From: Romboutsia weinsteinii
Lineage (GTDB): Bacteria; Bacillota; Clostridia; Peptostreptococcales; Peptostreptococcaceae
NCBI RefSeq assembly: GCF_002250835.2
Contig: NZ_NOJY02000009.1
Span: 1 to 64,000 of the forward strand
Direction of reading: 5' to 3'
Length of the DNA: 64,000 bases
The position numbers and the translations under genes were made by a program. Positions 52,481 to 63,200 of the stretch are shown piece by piece. Within the stretch, counting starts at the first letter, position 1, and each line of letters opens with the position of its first letter. Under the pieces are notes generated by a model. It had not been told where the DNA came from. It saw only the letters and a list, made by a program, of their open reading frames with translations, and did no database searches.

Positions 52481-53239
52481 TTGTTAGTTAAAACTAAATT
52501 AGTTGAAAGTAGTCTAAGTGATAATATAGTAAACTTTTTAAATCAAGATAAAATAGCTAATCTTAATATATTTGAGATACTAGAAAACTCAAGTGCTGCA
52601 AAAATATATGTTGATAGTTTAGATAAACCAACAGGAGTATTAGTAAATGATGGGTACTTTAATTATGTATACACAAAAGATGATAAATTTATTGATGTTA
52701 TGTTAAATCAATTCTTTAGTGAAGTTGGAGAGTATGGATTTAGTGGAGTAGAGAGTAAAATGGCAGATAAAATTATTAGTAAACATAATGTTGAATGGAG
52801 AAATAAGTGTGATCTTTACTATTATGATGAAGAAAGTGTAGATACAAGTAAAATATCAAGTAATGTAAAGAGTATTGATATAAGAGATGCAGATATGATT
52901 AATGATTTTTATACATACAAAAGTGAAAATAGTATATATAGTATAATAGAGTGTATAAAAAACAGATCAACTTCTGGTGTTTATATTGATGGTGATTTAG
53001 TTTCTTGGGTGATGGTTCATGAAGATGGATCTATGGGCATCATGTATACTAAGAAAGAATTTAGAAATAAAGGCTATGCAGTAGATGTTACTATTGATTT
53101 ACTAGATAAGCTTCTTAAGGAAAATAAAATTCCTTTCTTGCATATTGTTGAAGATAATATGCCATCTCATAAACTAGCAAAAAAATGTGGTCTAAAATTA
53201 TATGGTAAATGCACTTGGTTTGGTATAATTATACAGTAG
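52481..53239 (+). CDS. GNAT-family N-acetyltransferase
   Basis: 252 residues. The acetyl-CoA-binding GNAT core is at the C-terminal third: SMGIMYTKKEFRNKGYAVDVTIDLL (about 185-209) with the R-x-x-G-x-A type loop, and FLHIVEDNMPSHKLAKKCGLKLYG as the last motif. The N-terminal 130 residues are unlike standard GNATs and form a separate alpha/beta part. The start is TTG at 52481 with AAGGTGA before it. It follows the MATE remnant by one base. Substrate unknown. Confidence 0.85.
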   Translation: MLVKTKLVESSLSDNIVNFLNQDKIANLNIFEILENSSAAKIYVDSLDKPTGVLVNDGYFNYVYTKDDKFIDVMLNQFFSEVGEYGFSGVESKMADKIISKHNVEWRNKCDLYYYDEESVDTSKISSNVKSIDIRDADMINDFYTYKSENSIYSIIECIKNRSTSGVYIDGDLVSWVMVHEDGSMGIMYTKKEFRNKGYAVDVTIDLLDKLLKENKIPFLHIVEDNMPSHKLAKKCGLKLYGKCTWFGIIIQ

Positions 53240-53275
53240 CATAAAATTTTATACAAAATAATAGGGGGCAATAAT

Positions 53276-54298
53276 ATGTATAGTTTAAAAAATGATTATA
53301 GTGAAGGAGCACATCCAAGGATACTTGAAACTTTATTAAAAACTAATTTAGAACAAAGTACAGGATATGGTGAAGATAGTTATAGTAATGAGGCAAAAAT
53401 ATTTATACGAAATAGATTAGGTGATGAAAATGTAGATATTCATTTTATTTCGGGAGGAACTCAAACTAATCTTACTGCAATAGCAGCTTTTTTGAGACCA
53501 TATGAAGCAGCAATAGCAGCTAATACTGGGCATATTTTAGTTCATGAAACGGGAGCAATAGAAGCAACAGGTCACAAAGTTATTTCAGTACCTTCGATAG
53601 ATGGGAAATTAAAGAGAGAAGATATATTAAAAGTACTTAATGAGCATACTGATGAACATATGGTAAAGCCAAAGCTTGTATATATTTCTAACTCAACAGA
53701 AGTTGGTACAATATATTATAAAAAAGAATTAGAAGATTTAAGTAAGGTATGTAGAGAAAATGACTTACTATTATTTATGGATGGTGCAAGGCTAGGGTCT
53801 GCTCTATGTTCTAAAGGAAATGATTTAAAGCTTTCTGATTTTAGCGAATTAACAGATGCTTTTTACATAGGAGGAACTAAAAATGGTGCATTTATGGGAG
53901 AGGCTTTGGTAATTTGCAATAATTCTCTTAAGAAAGATTTTAGATTCCATATAAAGCAAAGAGGAGCAATGATTGCAAAGGGAAGATTTTTAGGAATACA
54001 GTTTTTAGAATTATTTAGAGATGACTTATTCTTTGAACTTGCAGAAAACGCAAATAAGATGGCTGATATTCTTAGAGAAGGAATAAAAAAATTAGGGTAT
54101 TCATTCTTAGTGGACTCTCCTTCAAATCAATTGTTCCCGGTATTTCCTAACTCTGTTGTAGAAAGATTACAAGAAAAGTATTCATTTAATATACAAGAAA
54201 AAATTGGTGATAATAACACTTCTATAAGACTAGTTACTTCTTGGGCAACTAAAGAAGAAGATGTAGTAAAATTTGTAGAAGACTTAAAAAATATATAA
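53276..54298 (+). CDS. ltaE: Low-specificity L-threonine aldolase
   Basis: 340 residues, PLP enzyme of fold type I that cleaves threonine or allo-threonine to glycine and acetaldehyde. The start SLKNDYSEGAHPRILETL fits the family, HFISGGTQTNLTAIAAFL holds the phosphate-binding region, HETGAIEATGHKV follows, and the PLP lysine is in DAFYIGGTKNGAF near residue 202. Length is normal. Ribosome site AGGGGGCA. The terminator CCTGG/CCAGG follows at about 54307-54338. Confidence 0.93.
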   Translation: MYSLKNDYSEGAHPRILETLLKTNLEQSTGYGEDSYSNEAKIFIRNRLGDENVDIHFISGGTQTNLTAIAAFLRPYEAAIAANTGHILVHETGAIEATGHKVISVPSIDGKLKREDILKVLNEHTDEHMVKPKLVYISNSTEVGTIYYKKELEDLSKVCRENDLLLFMDGARLGSALCSKGNDLKLSDFSELTDAFYIGGTKNGAFMGEALVICNNSLKKDFRFHIKQRGAMIAKGRFLGIQFLELFRDDLFFELAENANKMADILREGIKKLGYSFLVDSPSNQLFPVFPNSVVERLQEKYSFNIQEKIGDNNTSIRLVTSWATKEEDVVKFVEDLKNI

Positions 54299-54306
54299 GT
54301 TAAACA

Positions 54307-54338
54307 TGCCTGGCTTAAATTTTAAGACCAGGTTTTTT
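54307..54338 (+). terminator. Rho-independent terminator
   Basis: CCTGG-CTTAAA pairs with TTTAAG-CCAGG, then T6; ends the aldolase gene. Confidence 0.85.
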
Positions 54339-54441
54339 AATTATAAGCAATTTATCAGATTAAGTTTGAGAAAAGATCATATTCTTTGAATCATATGTGG
54401 GCTAAATATGATATGACATTGCAAGATTATTTAATCGAATT

Positions 54442-54470
54442 TTTACATCATTTGTAAAGTGTGCTATAAT
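54442..54470 (+). promoter_or_regulatory. Putative sigma-A promoter of the VanZ-like gene
   Basis: TTTACA (54442-54447) and TATAAT (54465-54470) with a 17-base spacer, about 40 bases before the start codon. Confidence 0.7.
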
Positions 54471-54510
54471 TTATAAAAATACTAAGGATACTTATCCGAG
54501 GAGGTGGGCT

Positions 54511-55029
54511 ATGAAAAAGGTTATTTGTATACTATTACTAGTGTTAAGTATGGGAGCTATGTATTATTTTTCAAGCCAAGATGGAAGAAAGTCTAGTGAA
54601 CAATCTAATAAAGTTGTCAAAGCAATAGATGAAGTGAGAAATGAGGTTACTTTAAAAGATCCGAAATTAATTAGCATAAAAGATAAAATATTTAACAAGC
54701 TAAGAGGATATGGAAAGAGTTTTGTAGTAAGAAAAGCGGCTCATTTTAGCATATATGCATGTATTGGAGTTTCTATTTTGCTTGTCATTTATATATTTTT
54801 AAAAAAAGTTACATTATCTGCAATTATTGCTTTTATTCTTGCAGTAATGTATGCAGTATTTGATGAGAGAAGACAACTTGCTATTGATGGGCGTGCAGGA
54901 AGTATAAAGGATGTATTTATTGATTCAGCAGGAGCTTTTACAGGTATTTTTATTGTAGCTATAATTTTATTGATGGGAAAAGGAATATGGACAATGTTTT
55001 CAAAGAAAAGTGAAGACAGAGCTAGTTAA
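54511..55029 (+). CDS. VanZ-family membrane protein
   Basis: 172 residues with four membrane helices (about 2-18, 74-94, 98-116, 135-158). Family marks: YYFSSQDGRKSSEQS just after the first helix, VRKAAHFSIYACIGV and AVFDERRQLAIDGRAGSIKDVFIDSAGA. VanZ proteins give low-level teicoplanin resistance in the vanA cluster, but most are of unknown role; there are no other van genes here. The ribosome site is GAGGAGGTG. The DUF1294 gene follows by 9 bases. Confidence 0.9.
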   Translation: MKKVICILLLVLSMGAMYYFSSQDGRKSSEQSNKVVKAIDEVRNEVTLKDPKLISIKDKIFNKLRGYGKSFVVRKAAHFSIYACIGVSILLVIYIFLKKVTLSAIIAFILAVMYAVFDERRQLAIDGRAGSIKDVFIDSAGAFTGIFIVAIILLMGKGIWTMFSKKSEDRAS

Positions 55030-55038
55030 GGAGGGGTT

Positions 55039-55299
55039 ATGGGGAACATATTTTTATATTATATTCTAGCTATTAATATTTTAGCCTATTTTCTGATGTA
55101 TATTGATAAAAGAAAAGCCATAGAAAAGAAGTGGAGGATAAAAGAAGTTACACTAATTTCTGTAGCTTTGATTGGTGGAAGTATAGGATCTATTTTGGGT
55201 ATGTATAATTTTAGACACAAGACTAAGCACAATAAGTTTGTAGTTGGGATACCGATTATAATTATTTCTCAGGTTATATTATTAATTATAGTGAGGTAG
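55039..55299 (+). CDS. DUF1294 membrane protein
   Basis: 86 residues with two to three hydrophobic segments. YIDKRKAIEKKWRIKEVTLI and GGSIGSILGMYNFRHKTKHNKF are the DUF1294 signature. Function unknown. The gene begins 9 bases after the VanZ stop with GGAGGGG before it, so it shares the transcript. The terminator hairpin GAGGTAGTTATTTT/AAAATAACTACCTC (55293-55324) overlaps its stop codon. Confidence 0.88.
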   Translation: MGNIFLYYILAINILAYFLMYIDKRKAIEKKWRIKEVTLISVALIGGSIGSILGMYNFRHKTKHNKFVVGIPIIIISQVILLIIVR

Positions 55300-55324
55300 T
55301 TATTTTTATAAAAATAACTACCTC
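55293..55324 (+). terminator. Rho-independent terminator overlapping a stop codon
   Basis: GAGGTAGTTATTTTT and AAAAATAACTACCTC are perfect complements around a TA loop; ends the VanZ-DUF1294 operon. Confidence 0.85.
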
Positions 55325-55434
55325 TTAATAGTGCATATATATAGTAAAATTTATTGAATCATAGTTTATAGATTTTAGAATTAATTATATATATAAATGG
55401 CATAGATTAACCCCCGTATAACTAAAAAATGGAA

Positions 55435-55476
55435 TTAGCACTCGATGCTTGACAGTGCTAACAAAAATGCTATAAT
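55435..55476 (+). promoter_or_regulatory. CIRCE (HrcA) operator over the clpB promoter
   Basis: TTAGCACTC (55435-55443), 9 bases, then CAGTGCTAA (55453-55461) match the CIRCE inverted repeat with one mismatch. The -35 TTGACA (55449-55454) overlaps it and the -10 TATAAT (55471-55476) lies 16 bases further. Bound HrcA would block the promoter, so clpB should be induced by heat or misfolded protein. Confidence 0.92.
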
Positions 55477-55549
55477 AGATATATCAAGAAAATAAATAAG
55501 AAAATATTAATATATTTATTTGATACAATATGAATTGGAGGGATTTAAT

Positions 55550-58144
55550 ATGGATATAGAAAAAATGACTGTAAGGGTTCAAAAGAGTTTAAATGAAGCT
55601 TATAATGAAGCTGTTAAACATCATAATCAGCAGCTTGAAGTAATCCATCTTTTCTCTGCATTAATAAATCAAGAAGATGGATTAATTCCTAATATATTTG
55701 AAAAAATGAATGTTTCAATTGAAGCATTAAGAAATACTACAAGTATAGAACTTAATAAACTACCTCAAATACAAGGAGAGGGAATAGGTTCTCAAGGGGT
55801 AACAGCTACAAGAAGAGTAAATGAGGTTTTGATAAAAGCGGAAGAGATTTCTAAGGAATTTAAAGATTCATATATAAGTGTAGAACATGTTATACTTGCT
55901 ATGATGGATATAGAATCTAAAAATACTGTAGGTAAAATTCTAAAGCAATATAATATAAATAGACAAGACTTCTTACAAGTGTTATCACAAGTAAGAGGAA
56001 GTCAAAGGGTAGAAACACAAGACCCAGAAGGAACTTATGAAGCTTTAGCTAGATATGGTACTAACTTAGTAGAATTAGCTAAAAAGCATAAGCTTGATCC
56101 TGTTATAGGTAGGGATGAAGAAATAAGAAGAGTAATAAGGATATTATCAAGAAGAACTAAGAATAACCCTGTATTAATAGGGGAGCCTGGTGTAGGTAAG
56201 ACCGCAATAGTAGAGGGATTAGCAGAAAGAATAGTAAGAGGAGATGTACCTGAAGGGTTAAAAGATAAAATAGTATATTCTCTAGATATGGGTTCTTTAA
56301 TTGCTGGTGCTAAATATAGAGGTGAATTTGAAGAAAGATTAAAAGCTGTATTAAAAGAAGTACAAAGTGCAGAAGGTAAGATAATCTTATTTATAGACGA
56401 AATACACACTATAGTTGGTGCTGGGAAAACTGATGGAGCGATGGATGCAGGTAACTTAATAAAGCCTATGCTTGCAAGAGGAGAATTAAACTGTATCGGT
56501 GCAACTACATTTGATGAATATAGACAATATATAGAAAAAGACAAGGCGCTAGAAAGACGTTTCCAACCTGTAATTGCTGAAGAACCAACTGTAGGTGATA
56601 CTATATCTATTTTAAGAGGCCTTAAGGAAAGATTTGAAATTCACCATGGTGTAAGAATACATGACTCTGCTATAGTTGCAGCTGCAAAGCTTTCAGATAG
56701 ATATATTCAAGATAGATTTTTACCAGACAAGGCTATAGATTTAATAGATGAAGCTGGTGCTATGATTCGTAGTGAGATTGATTCTCTTCCTACAGAACTA
56801 GATGTAGTAAGAAGAAGACTATTTACACTTGAAACAGAAAGAGAAGCATTATTAAAAGAAAATGATGAAAAGAGTAAGGCTAGACTTGAAAAGACTTTAA
56901 AAGAAATCTCAGAACTCAAAGAAAAAAATGATGAGATGACTGCTAAATATGAAAAAGAAAAAGGTCAAATACTTGAAATAAGGGATTTAAAAGGAAAGCT
57001 AGATGATGCAAAAGGTGAAGTAGAAAGATACGAAAGAGAATATGATTTTAATAAAGCCGCTGAAGTAAAATACGGTGTAATTCCAAAGCTAGAAGAGCAA
57101 ATAAAAGTATGTGAAGAAAAAATAAAAGAAAGTTATGAACATGCATTATTAAAAGAAGAAGTAACCGAAAATGAAATATCTCAAATAGTATCAAAATGGA
57201 CAGGAATACCAGTTACTAAGCTTGTTGAAGGTGAAAGAGAAAAATTACTAAAATTAGAAGAAGAGCTTCAAAAGAGAGTAATTGGTCAAGATGCTGCGGT
57301 AACTGCTGTATCTAATGCAGTAATACGTGCTCGTGCAGGACTAAAAGATGAGAAAAAACCTATTGGTTCATTTATATTCCTAGGACCTACTGGAGTAGGT
57401 AAAACAGAGCTTGCTAAGACTTTAGCTAACAACTTATTTGATAGTGAGGAAAATATAATAAGAATAGATATGTCTGAATATATGGAAAAGCATGCAGTAT
57501 CTAGACTTATAGGACCTCCTCCAGGATATGTAGGATACGAAGAAGGTGGGCAACTTACAGAAGCAGTAAGACGTGCTCCATATTCAGTTATACTATTTGA
57601 TGAGATTGAAAAAGCTCACGAAGACGTATTTAACTTATTCCTTCAAATACTTGATGATGGTAGACTTACTGATAATAAAGGTAAAACTGTAGATTTTAAA
57701 AATACACTTATTATCATGACATCAAATATTGGTAGTAGCTATTTATTAGAAGCTGGTGGAAATATAACAGAGCAAACTGAAGATCTTGTAATGAATGAAA
57801 TGAAGCGTAGATTTAAACCGGAATTCTTAAACAGAGTTGACGATATAATAATGTTTAAGCCTTTAGATGAATCTGGAATTAAAAAGATAATAGACATTTT
57901 TATGAAGGATTTAAGAAGAAGGCTTGACGAAAAAAATATGGGAATGGAAGTTACAGATTCAGCAAAAGAGATCATAGTAAGAGAAGGATATGATCCAGTA
58001 TACGGAGCAAGACCGCTTAAAAGATATATTGGTAATACCTTAGAAACTATTATAGCTAGAAAGATTATATCGGGAGAACTTTACAGCGGATGTACAATAG
58101 TTATAGATGGAGAAGAGAATAATATTAATGTAACTGTAAAATAG
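55550..58144 (+). CDS. clpB: ATP-dependent disaggregase ClpB
   Basis: 864 residues, full-length ClpB. The N-terminal Clp_N repeats (about 1-145) are followed by AAA+ domain 1 with GEPGVGKT (near 207), a middle coiled-coil domain (about 400-520, very Glu/Lys-rich) that marks ClpB rather than ClpC or ClpA, and AAA+ domain 2 with GPTGVGKT (near 607) and IRIDMSEYMEKHAVSRLIG. The final GYDPVYGARPLKR is the ClpB C-terminal signature. With DnaK it rescues aggregated proteins. ATG 55550 follows GGAGGG; upstream ATG 55520 is rejected. Confidence 0.97.
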   Translation: MDIEKMTVRVQKSLNEAYNEAVKHHNQQLEVIHLFSALINQEDGLIPNIFEKMNVSIEALRNTTSIELNKLPQIQGEGIGSQGVTATRRVNEVLIKAEEISKEFKDSYISVEHVILAMMDIESKNTVGKILKQYNINRQDFLQVLSQVRGSQRVETQDPEGTYEALARYGTNLVELAKKHKLDPVIGRDEEIRRVIRILSRRTKNNPVLIGEPGVGKTAIVEGLAERIVRGDVPEGLKDKIVYSLDMGSLIAGAKYRGEFEERLKAVLKEVQSAEGKIILFIDEIHTIVGAGKTDGAMDAGNLIKPMLARGELNCIGATTFDEYRQYIEKDKALERRFQPVIAEEPTVGDTISILRGLKERFEIHHGVRIHDSAIVAAAKLSDRYIQDRFLPDKAIDLIDEAGAMIRSEIDSLPTELDVVRRRLFTLETEREALLKENDEKSKARLEKTLKEISELKEKNDEMTAKYEKEKGQILEIRDLKGKLDDAKGEVERYEREYDFNKAAEVKYGVIPKLEEQIKVCEEKIKESYEHALLKEEVTENEISQIVSKWTGIPVTKLVEGEREKLLKLEEELQKRVIGQDAAVTAVSNAVIRARAGLKDEKKPIGSFIFLGPTGVGKTELAKTLANNLFDSEENIIRIDMSEYMEKHAVSRLIGPPPGYVGYEEGGQLTEAVRRAPYSVILFDEIEKAHEDVFNLFLQILDDGRLTDNKGKTVDFKNTLIIMTSNIGSSYLLEAGGNITEQTEDLVMNEMKRRFKPEFLNRVDDIIMFKPLDESGIKKIIDIFMKDLRRRLDEKNMGMEVTDSAKEIIVREGYDPVYGARPLKRYIGNTLETIIARKIISGELYSGCTIVIDGEENNINVTVK

Positions 58145-58147
58145 ATA

Positions 58148-58182
58148 AAAGGTATATATGTAAGCTTTACATATATACCTTT
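58148..58182 (+). terminator. Rho-independent terminator
   Basis: AAAGGTATATATGTAAG and CTTTACATATATACCTTT pair almost perfectly, then TTTG; ends clpB. Confidence 0.9.
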
Positions 58183-58435
58183 TTGTTATGATGTAAGTGC
58201 AGAAGACAAAAAGAAGATTTTATATATAAGTTCTGGAATGCTACATTTGTAGCTATACGCTTTTTTATTTTCTCATAATTACTTATATATACTAAATGGA
58301 TTATTATACATTTTTATTATATTAATTGAAGTAGAATATGGATATTTAAATAAATTCGACAAAATAAGAGGAAATACTAATCTCTTGTTGAACTGTATAT
58401 AAAAATTATAAAATTCGTGGGTGGTGTATATACAT

Positions 58436-59290
58436 ATGGATATTTTAATAGCTAATATACTTGATGAAAATCAAATAAATGAAGTGAAAAAATTACAAAA
58501 TAGATGCAATAAAATAGATGGACTTAAAAATGATGCTTTTCTTTCAAATGAATTAAATTTTAGAAAGGATATACCTTGCTTTTACCTGGCGTATGAAGGT
58601 AAAAATTTAGTATCATTTCTGACTACATTTATGCCAACGTCTTCAGAGGCTGAGATTATAGCGTTTACTGATACTGAATATAGAAAAAAAGGGTATTTTA
58701 CATCTTTACTTGAAGAAGCTAGATACATCATAAAAAGTGCATCAGTTACAAAAATCCTATTTGTAGTAGAATCAAATAGTAAATCGGGAGATAAGGTGAT
58801 AAAAAGATATTCATCTGCAAAATGTAATCATTCAGAATATACACTATCATGTGTAGATAAAATTAATAAATCTATAAATGAAGAACTATGCACAAAGTTA
58901 GTGGATGCTAATATTAAAGAGAATTACTTATATTTAGCTAAAGATGTATTTAATTTACCAGCTGGGGAGTATGAAAATTTTGTACAGCATACAATAGATG
59001 CCATAGATAGAGATGCATATATTGTTTACTATAATGATTTACCAATAGGTATTTTCAATATTAATTTTAAAGATAATGTATCTTTTATTTATAGCCTAGG
59101 GTTAGTGACCTCATATAGAAGAAGGGGATATGGCAAGAAGCTATTAAATATTGCGTTAAATAAGGCATTTGAAGGCAGTGAAAAAGTATTGCTAGATGTA
59201 GATTCTAATAACTTGCCAGCGTATAACCTTTATACAAACAATGGATTTAATGTAGAGTATCAAGTTGATTATTATTCTTATAATATATAG
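58436..59290 (+). CDS. Tandem GNAT acetyltransferase
   Basis: 284 residues, two GNAT domains. Domain 1 (about 1-140) has an acetyl-CoA loop in TDTEYRKKGYFTSLLEEA; domain 2 (about 155-284) has GLVTSYRRRGYGKKLLNIALNKA with the complete R-G-x-G loop, followed by LDVDSNNLPAYNLYTNNGF. In such tandem GNATs often only one half is active; here the second has the better loop. Substrate unknown. The start at 58436 is preferred over GTG 58421 because GTGGGTGGTG precedes it. Confidence 0.85.
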   Translation: MDILIANILDENQINEVKKLQNRCNKIDGLKNDAFLSNELNFRKDIPCFYLAYEGKNLVSFLTTFMPTSSEAEIIAFTDTEYRKKGYFTSLLEEARYIIKSASVTKILFVVESNSKSGDKVIKRYSSAKCNHSEYTLSCVDKINKSINEELCTKLVDANIKENYLYLAKDVFNLPAGEYENFVQHTIDAIDRDAYIVYYNDLPIGIFNINFKDNVSFIYSLGLVTSYRRRGYGKKLLNIALNKAFEGSEKVLLDVDSNNLPAYNLYTNNGFNVEYQVDYYSYNI

Positions 59291-59358
59291 ATATAGATTA
59301 AAGTGTTGTTACTAGTACATATAATAAAATGACTAAAATATATAGGGGGAATCATTCA

Positions 59359-60102
59359 ATGAAATACATAGAAGGATGGTCTAATAGTGATAATGTAAAA
59401 ATTCATTATATATACAATGAAAAATACGACAAAGCAAAGGTACCACTACTAGTTTGTCCAGGTCTATCAGAGTCAGCAGAGGATTATATAAAGTTAATAA
59501 GTGATTTAAATGACAGAAGATGTATTGTTCTTTCTTTTAGAGGCAGAGGAAAAAGTGATGCACCAAAAAATAGATATACACTAGAAAATCATATTAGTGA
59601 CATAGAATCAGTAGCAAAAAAATTAAATTTAAATGAGTTTTGCATTATGGCACGCTCAAGAGGAGTCTCTTATGCTTTAGGTTACTCAATATTAAACTCT
59701 AGCTTATTAAAAGGAATGATAATAGAAGAGTATCCTCCAGTACATAAGAAAATGCCAAAAGGATGGGCTGAAGAATTTATCTCACATATGAAAGATGATA
59801 AAAATTACAATATTAAATATGATGTATTAAAAGCTATAGAAAAAGATTCAGTACAGATAAATTTTGAAGGTGATTTAAATAAAATTAATTGTCCTATATT
59901 GATAATGAAGGGAGAAAAAGAAGAATCTTTACTATCGAGAAAAGAGATTGGGATTTATGTAAAAGGATTAAAAAGCAAAACTATTAAAGTTAAATGCTTT
60001 GAACATGATGGTCATGATGTACCGTCAGATAATTATACTGAGTTTTTAAAGACAATAGAAGAATTTTTATTATATAGAGATAGGATGAAAATAAGTAAGT
60101 AG
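59359..60102 (+). CDS. Alpha/beta-fold hydrolase
   Basis: 247 residues. The oxyanion part LLVCPGLSESAEDYIKL is near residue 30, VLSFRGRGKSDAP near 55, and the nucleophile elbow IMARSRGVSYALG puts the Ser near residue 98. The Asp is probably in LIMKGEKEESLLS, and the His in FEHDGHDVP near residue 219. It is a general hydrolase or esterase type; the substrate cannot be told. ATG 59359 follows AGGGGGAA. A terminator follows at about 60143-60177. Confidence 0.88.
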   Translation: MKYIEGWSNSDNVKIHYIYNEKYDKAKVPLLVCPGLSESAEDYIKLISDLNDRRCIVLSFRGRGKSDAPKNRYTLENHISDIESVAKKLNLNEFCIMARSRGVSYALGYSILNSSLLKGMIIEEYPPVHKKMPKGWAEEFISHMKDDKNYNIKYDVLKAIEKDSVQINFEGDLNKINCPILIMKGEKEESLLSRKEIGIYVKGLKSKTIKVKCFEHDGHDVPSDNYTEFLKTIEEFLLYRDRMKISK

Positions 60103-60142
60103 TAAAGTTTTATAGATAATATAACTTTATTATTTAAACTAA

Positions 60143-60177
60143 AAAGGGCATTATCATTTATTAATGATAGTGTCTTT
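60143..60177 (+). terminator. Rho-independent terminator
   Basis: AAAGGGCATTATCATT pairs with AATGATAGTGTCTTT (G-U pairs) around TATT. Confidence 0.8.
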
Positions 60178-60289
60178 AATTATTTTAAATTAAAATGAAT
60201 AAATATATGTTTTCGTATTACAAAATAATACAAAATTTGATATACTTATTTCTTATAGAAGTCATTTAAGATAAGTCTCAGGAGGCGTT

Positions 60290-63200
60290 ATGAGTAAAGT
60301 ATTGAGAGTTGGAATCGATATTGGTTCTACTACTATAAAAATGGTTATTGTAGATAAAAAAGATAATATTATTTATAAAACATACAGAAGGCATTTAGCA
60401 GATATAAGGAATGCTTTTATGAAATGTTTACAAGGTGCAAAAGAACATATTACAGATAGCAAACTAACTTTTTCAATTGCTGGTTCTGGAGGTATGAGCC
60501 TAGCTAATGATTTAGATATAGATTTTATCCAAGAAGTAATAGCTAGTACAAAGGCAATTCAAGTTAACAATCCCGATACCGATGTAGTAATAGAACTAGG
60601 TGGAGAAGATGCAAAGATAACCTACTTAGAAGGTGGGATAGAACAAAGGATGAATGGTACTTGTGCAGGTGGTACAGGGGCATTTATTGATCAGATGGCA
60701 GCACTTTTAAATACTGATGCCAGTGGTTTAAACGAATTGGCAAAAGGATATTCTCATATCTATTCTATAGCAGCAAGATGTGGAGTTTTTGCAAAAACTG
60801 ATGTGCAACCTTTAATTAATGAAGGTGCTAAAAGAGAAGATATAGCAATTTCAATTTTTCATGCAGTAGTTGTACAAACTATAAGTGTACTAGCATGTGG
60901 AAGACCTATAAAAGGTAAAGTTGCTTTTTTAGGAGGTCCTTTGACTTTTTTATCAGAGCTTAGAAATAGATTTACTGATGTATTAGAGCTTGAAAAAGAG
61001 AGTGTAATATTTCCAGAGAATTCAGAACTTTATATTGCATGGGGTGCAGCATTATCATGTGAAGGAAATAAAATTATAGATTACAATACAATAATAGAGA
61101 GGTTAGAAAATATTGACTCAAATAACTGTGAAAAGACTAATAGCCTTGAGACATTATTTAAAAATGATGAAGAATACAATACTTTTATAGATAGACATAA
61201 TCAAAATAAAGTAAAACAAATTGATATAAATGAAGCTAAAGGAAACTGTTATCTTGGAATAGATGCAGGATCAACAACTACTAAGGCTACTCTAATAAAT
61301 GAAGATGGAGAAATATTATATTCTTATTATGAGAGTAATAAAGGAAACCCTGTTACTTCAACTATAGGAATATTAAAAGAAATATATAAGAATCTTCCAA
61401 AAGAAGCGAAGATTGTAAATGCAGGTGTAACTGGATATGGAGAGGCTTTATTAAAAGAAGCCTTTGGAATAGATATGGGTGAAATTGAAACCGTTGCTCA
61501 CTATAAAGCAGCAAAGTTTTTCTGTGAAGATGTAGATTTTATTCTTGATATTGGTGGACAAGATATGAAATGCTTAAGAATTAAAGATGGTATTATTCAA
61601 AGCATTACTTTAAATGAAGCATGCTCAGCAGGATGTGGATCATTTTTACAAGCATTTGCAAAGTCTTTAGGACTTGATATAAAAGATTTTGCTAAAAAAG
61701 CATTGTTTGCAAAATCACCAGTAGATTTGGGATCAAAGTGTACTGTATTTATGAACTCTAAGGTAAAGCAAGCTCAAAAAGAAGGTTTTACAGTTGATGA
61801 CATATCAGCAGGACTTGCTTATTCAGTAGTTAAAAATACATTGTATAAAGTTATAAAGTTAAGAAATCCTGAGGAGTTAGGAAAAAATATAGTAGTTCAA
61901 GGTGGTACATTCTACAATGAAGCAGTACTAAGAAGTTTTGAAGTATTATCCAAAAGAAATGTTATAAGACCAAATATATCAGGCCTTATGGGTGCATTTG
62001 GTGCAGCAATACTAGCTAAAGAAAGATTTATAGAAGGTCATAAAACTACCCTATCAAGCTTAGATGAAATAGATAATATTGAAATAAAAAGTACTATGGT
62101 TAGATGTGGTAAATGCTCAAATAACTGTTTATTAACTGTAAATAGATTTGGAAATAATAAGAAATTCTTATCAGGAAATAGATGTGATGAGCCACTAGCA
62201 ACTGCAAATAAAAATGATAATTTACCTAACTTATATCAATATAAATACGATAAATTATTTTCATACAAGCCACTTGAAGAAAGTAAAGCTAAAAGAGGAA
62301 TAATTGGTATACCTAGAGTTTTAAATATGTATGAAAATTATCCATTCTGGTTTACTATGTTTACTGAACTTGGATTTAGGGTAGCACTGTCTAGCGAGTC
62401 TTCAAAGAAGCTATATGAAAAAGGTGTAGAATCAATAGTATCAGAAACTGCATGTTATCCTGCAAAAATGGTACATGGTCATGTTGAAGATTTAATACAA
62501 AGAGGAGTTAAAGATATTTTCTATCCTTGTATAATTCATGAAGTTCAAGAACAAGAAGATGCAGATAACTGCTTTAACTGTCCAGTAGTAACTTCTTATG
62601 CAGAAGTTATTAAAAATAACATGGAAACGATAGAGGATAAAAATATTAACTTTATGAGCCCATTCTTACCTTTTAGAGATAAGAAGAAGCTTAAGAAAAG
62701 ATTAGTAAAAGAGTTAGAAAAGTTTAATATATCAAAATCAGAAATAAGCAAAAGTATAGATAAAGCTTATGAAGAGCAAGAAGCATTTAAGGATGATATA
62801 AGAAAAAAAGGTGCAGAGACTCTTAGATATATAAGTGATAATAATATTAAAGGAATCTTATTAGGTGGTAGGCCATACCACATAGATCCAGAAATAAACC
62901 ATGGTATACCAAAGTTAATAAATAGTTTAGGTATGGCGGTGTTTACAGAAGATTCTCTTTCTTATCTAGGAAGTGTAGTAAGACCACTTAATGTAGTTGA
63001 CCAGTGGGCTTATCACTCAAGATTATATGCTTCGTCAAGCTATATTGCAAATAGAGATGATATAGAATTAGTACAGCTGACATCCTTTGGATGTGGACTT
63101 GATTCAATAACTGTAGACCAGGTACAAGAAATATTAGATAGCCACTCAAAAATATATACTAATATCAAAATAGATGAAGGTAGCAACTTAGGAGCAGCAA

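Noticed and set aside
54511..55029. Glycopeptide resistance locus
   Set aside because: Only a VanZ-like gene is present, with none of vanHAX, vanRS or vanY.
56035..56544. 169-codon minus-strand ORF inside clpB
   Set aside because: Antisense to the first AAA+ domain of a full-length clpB; no ribosome site and a Ser/Leu/Ile-rich composition typical of shadow frames.
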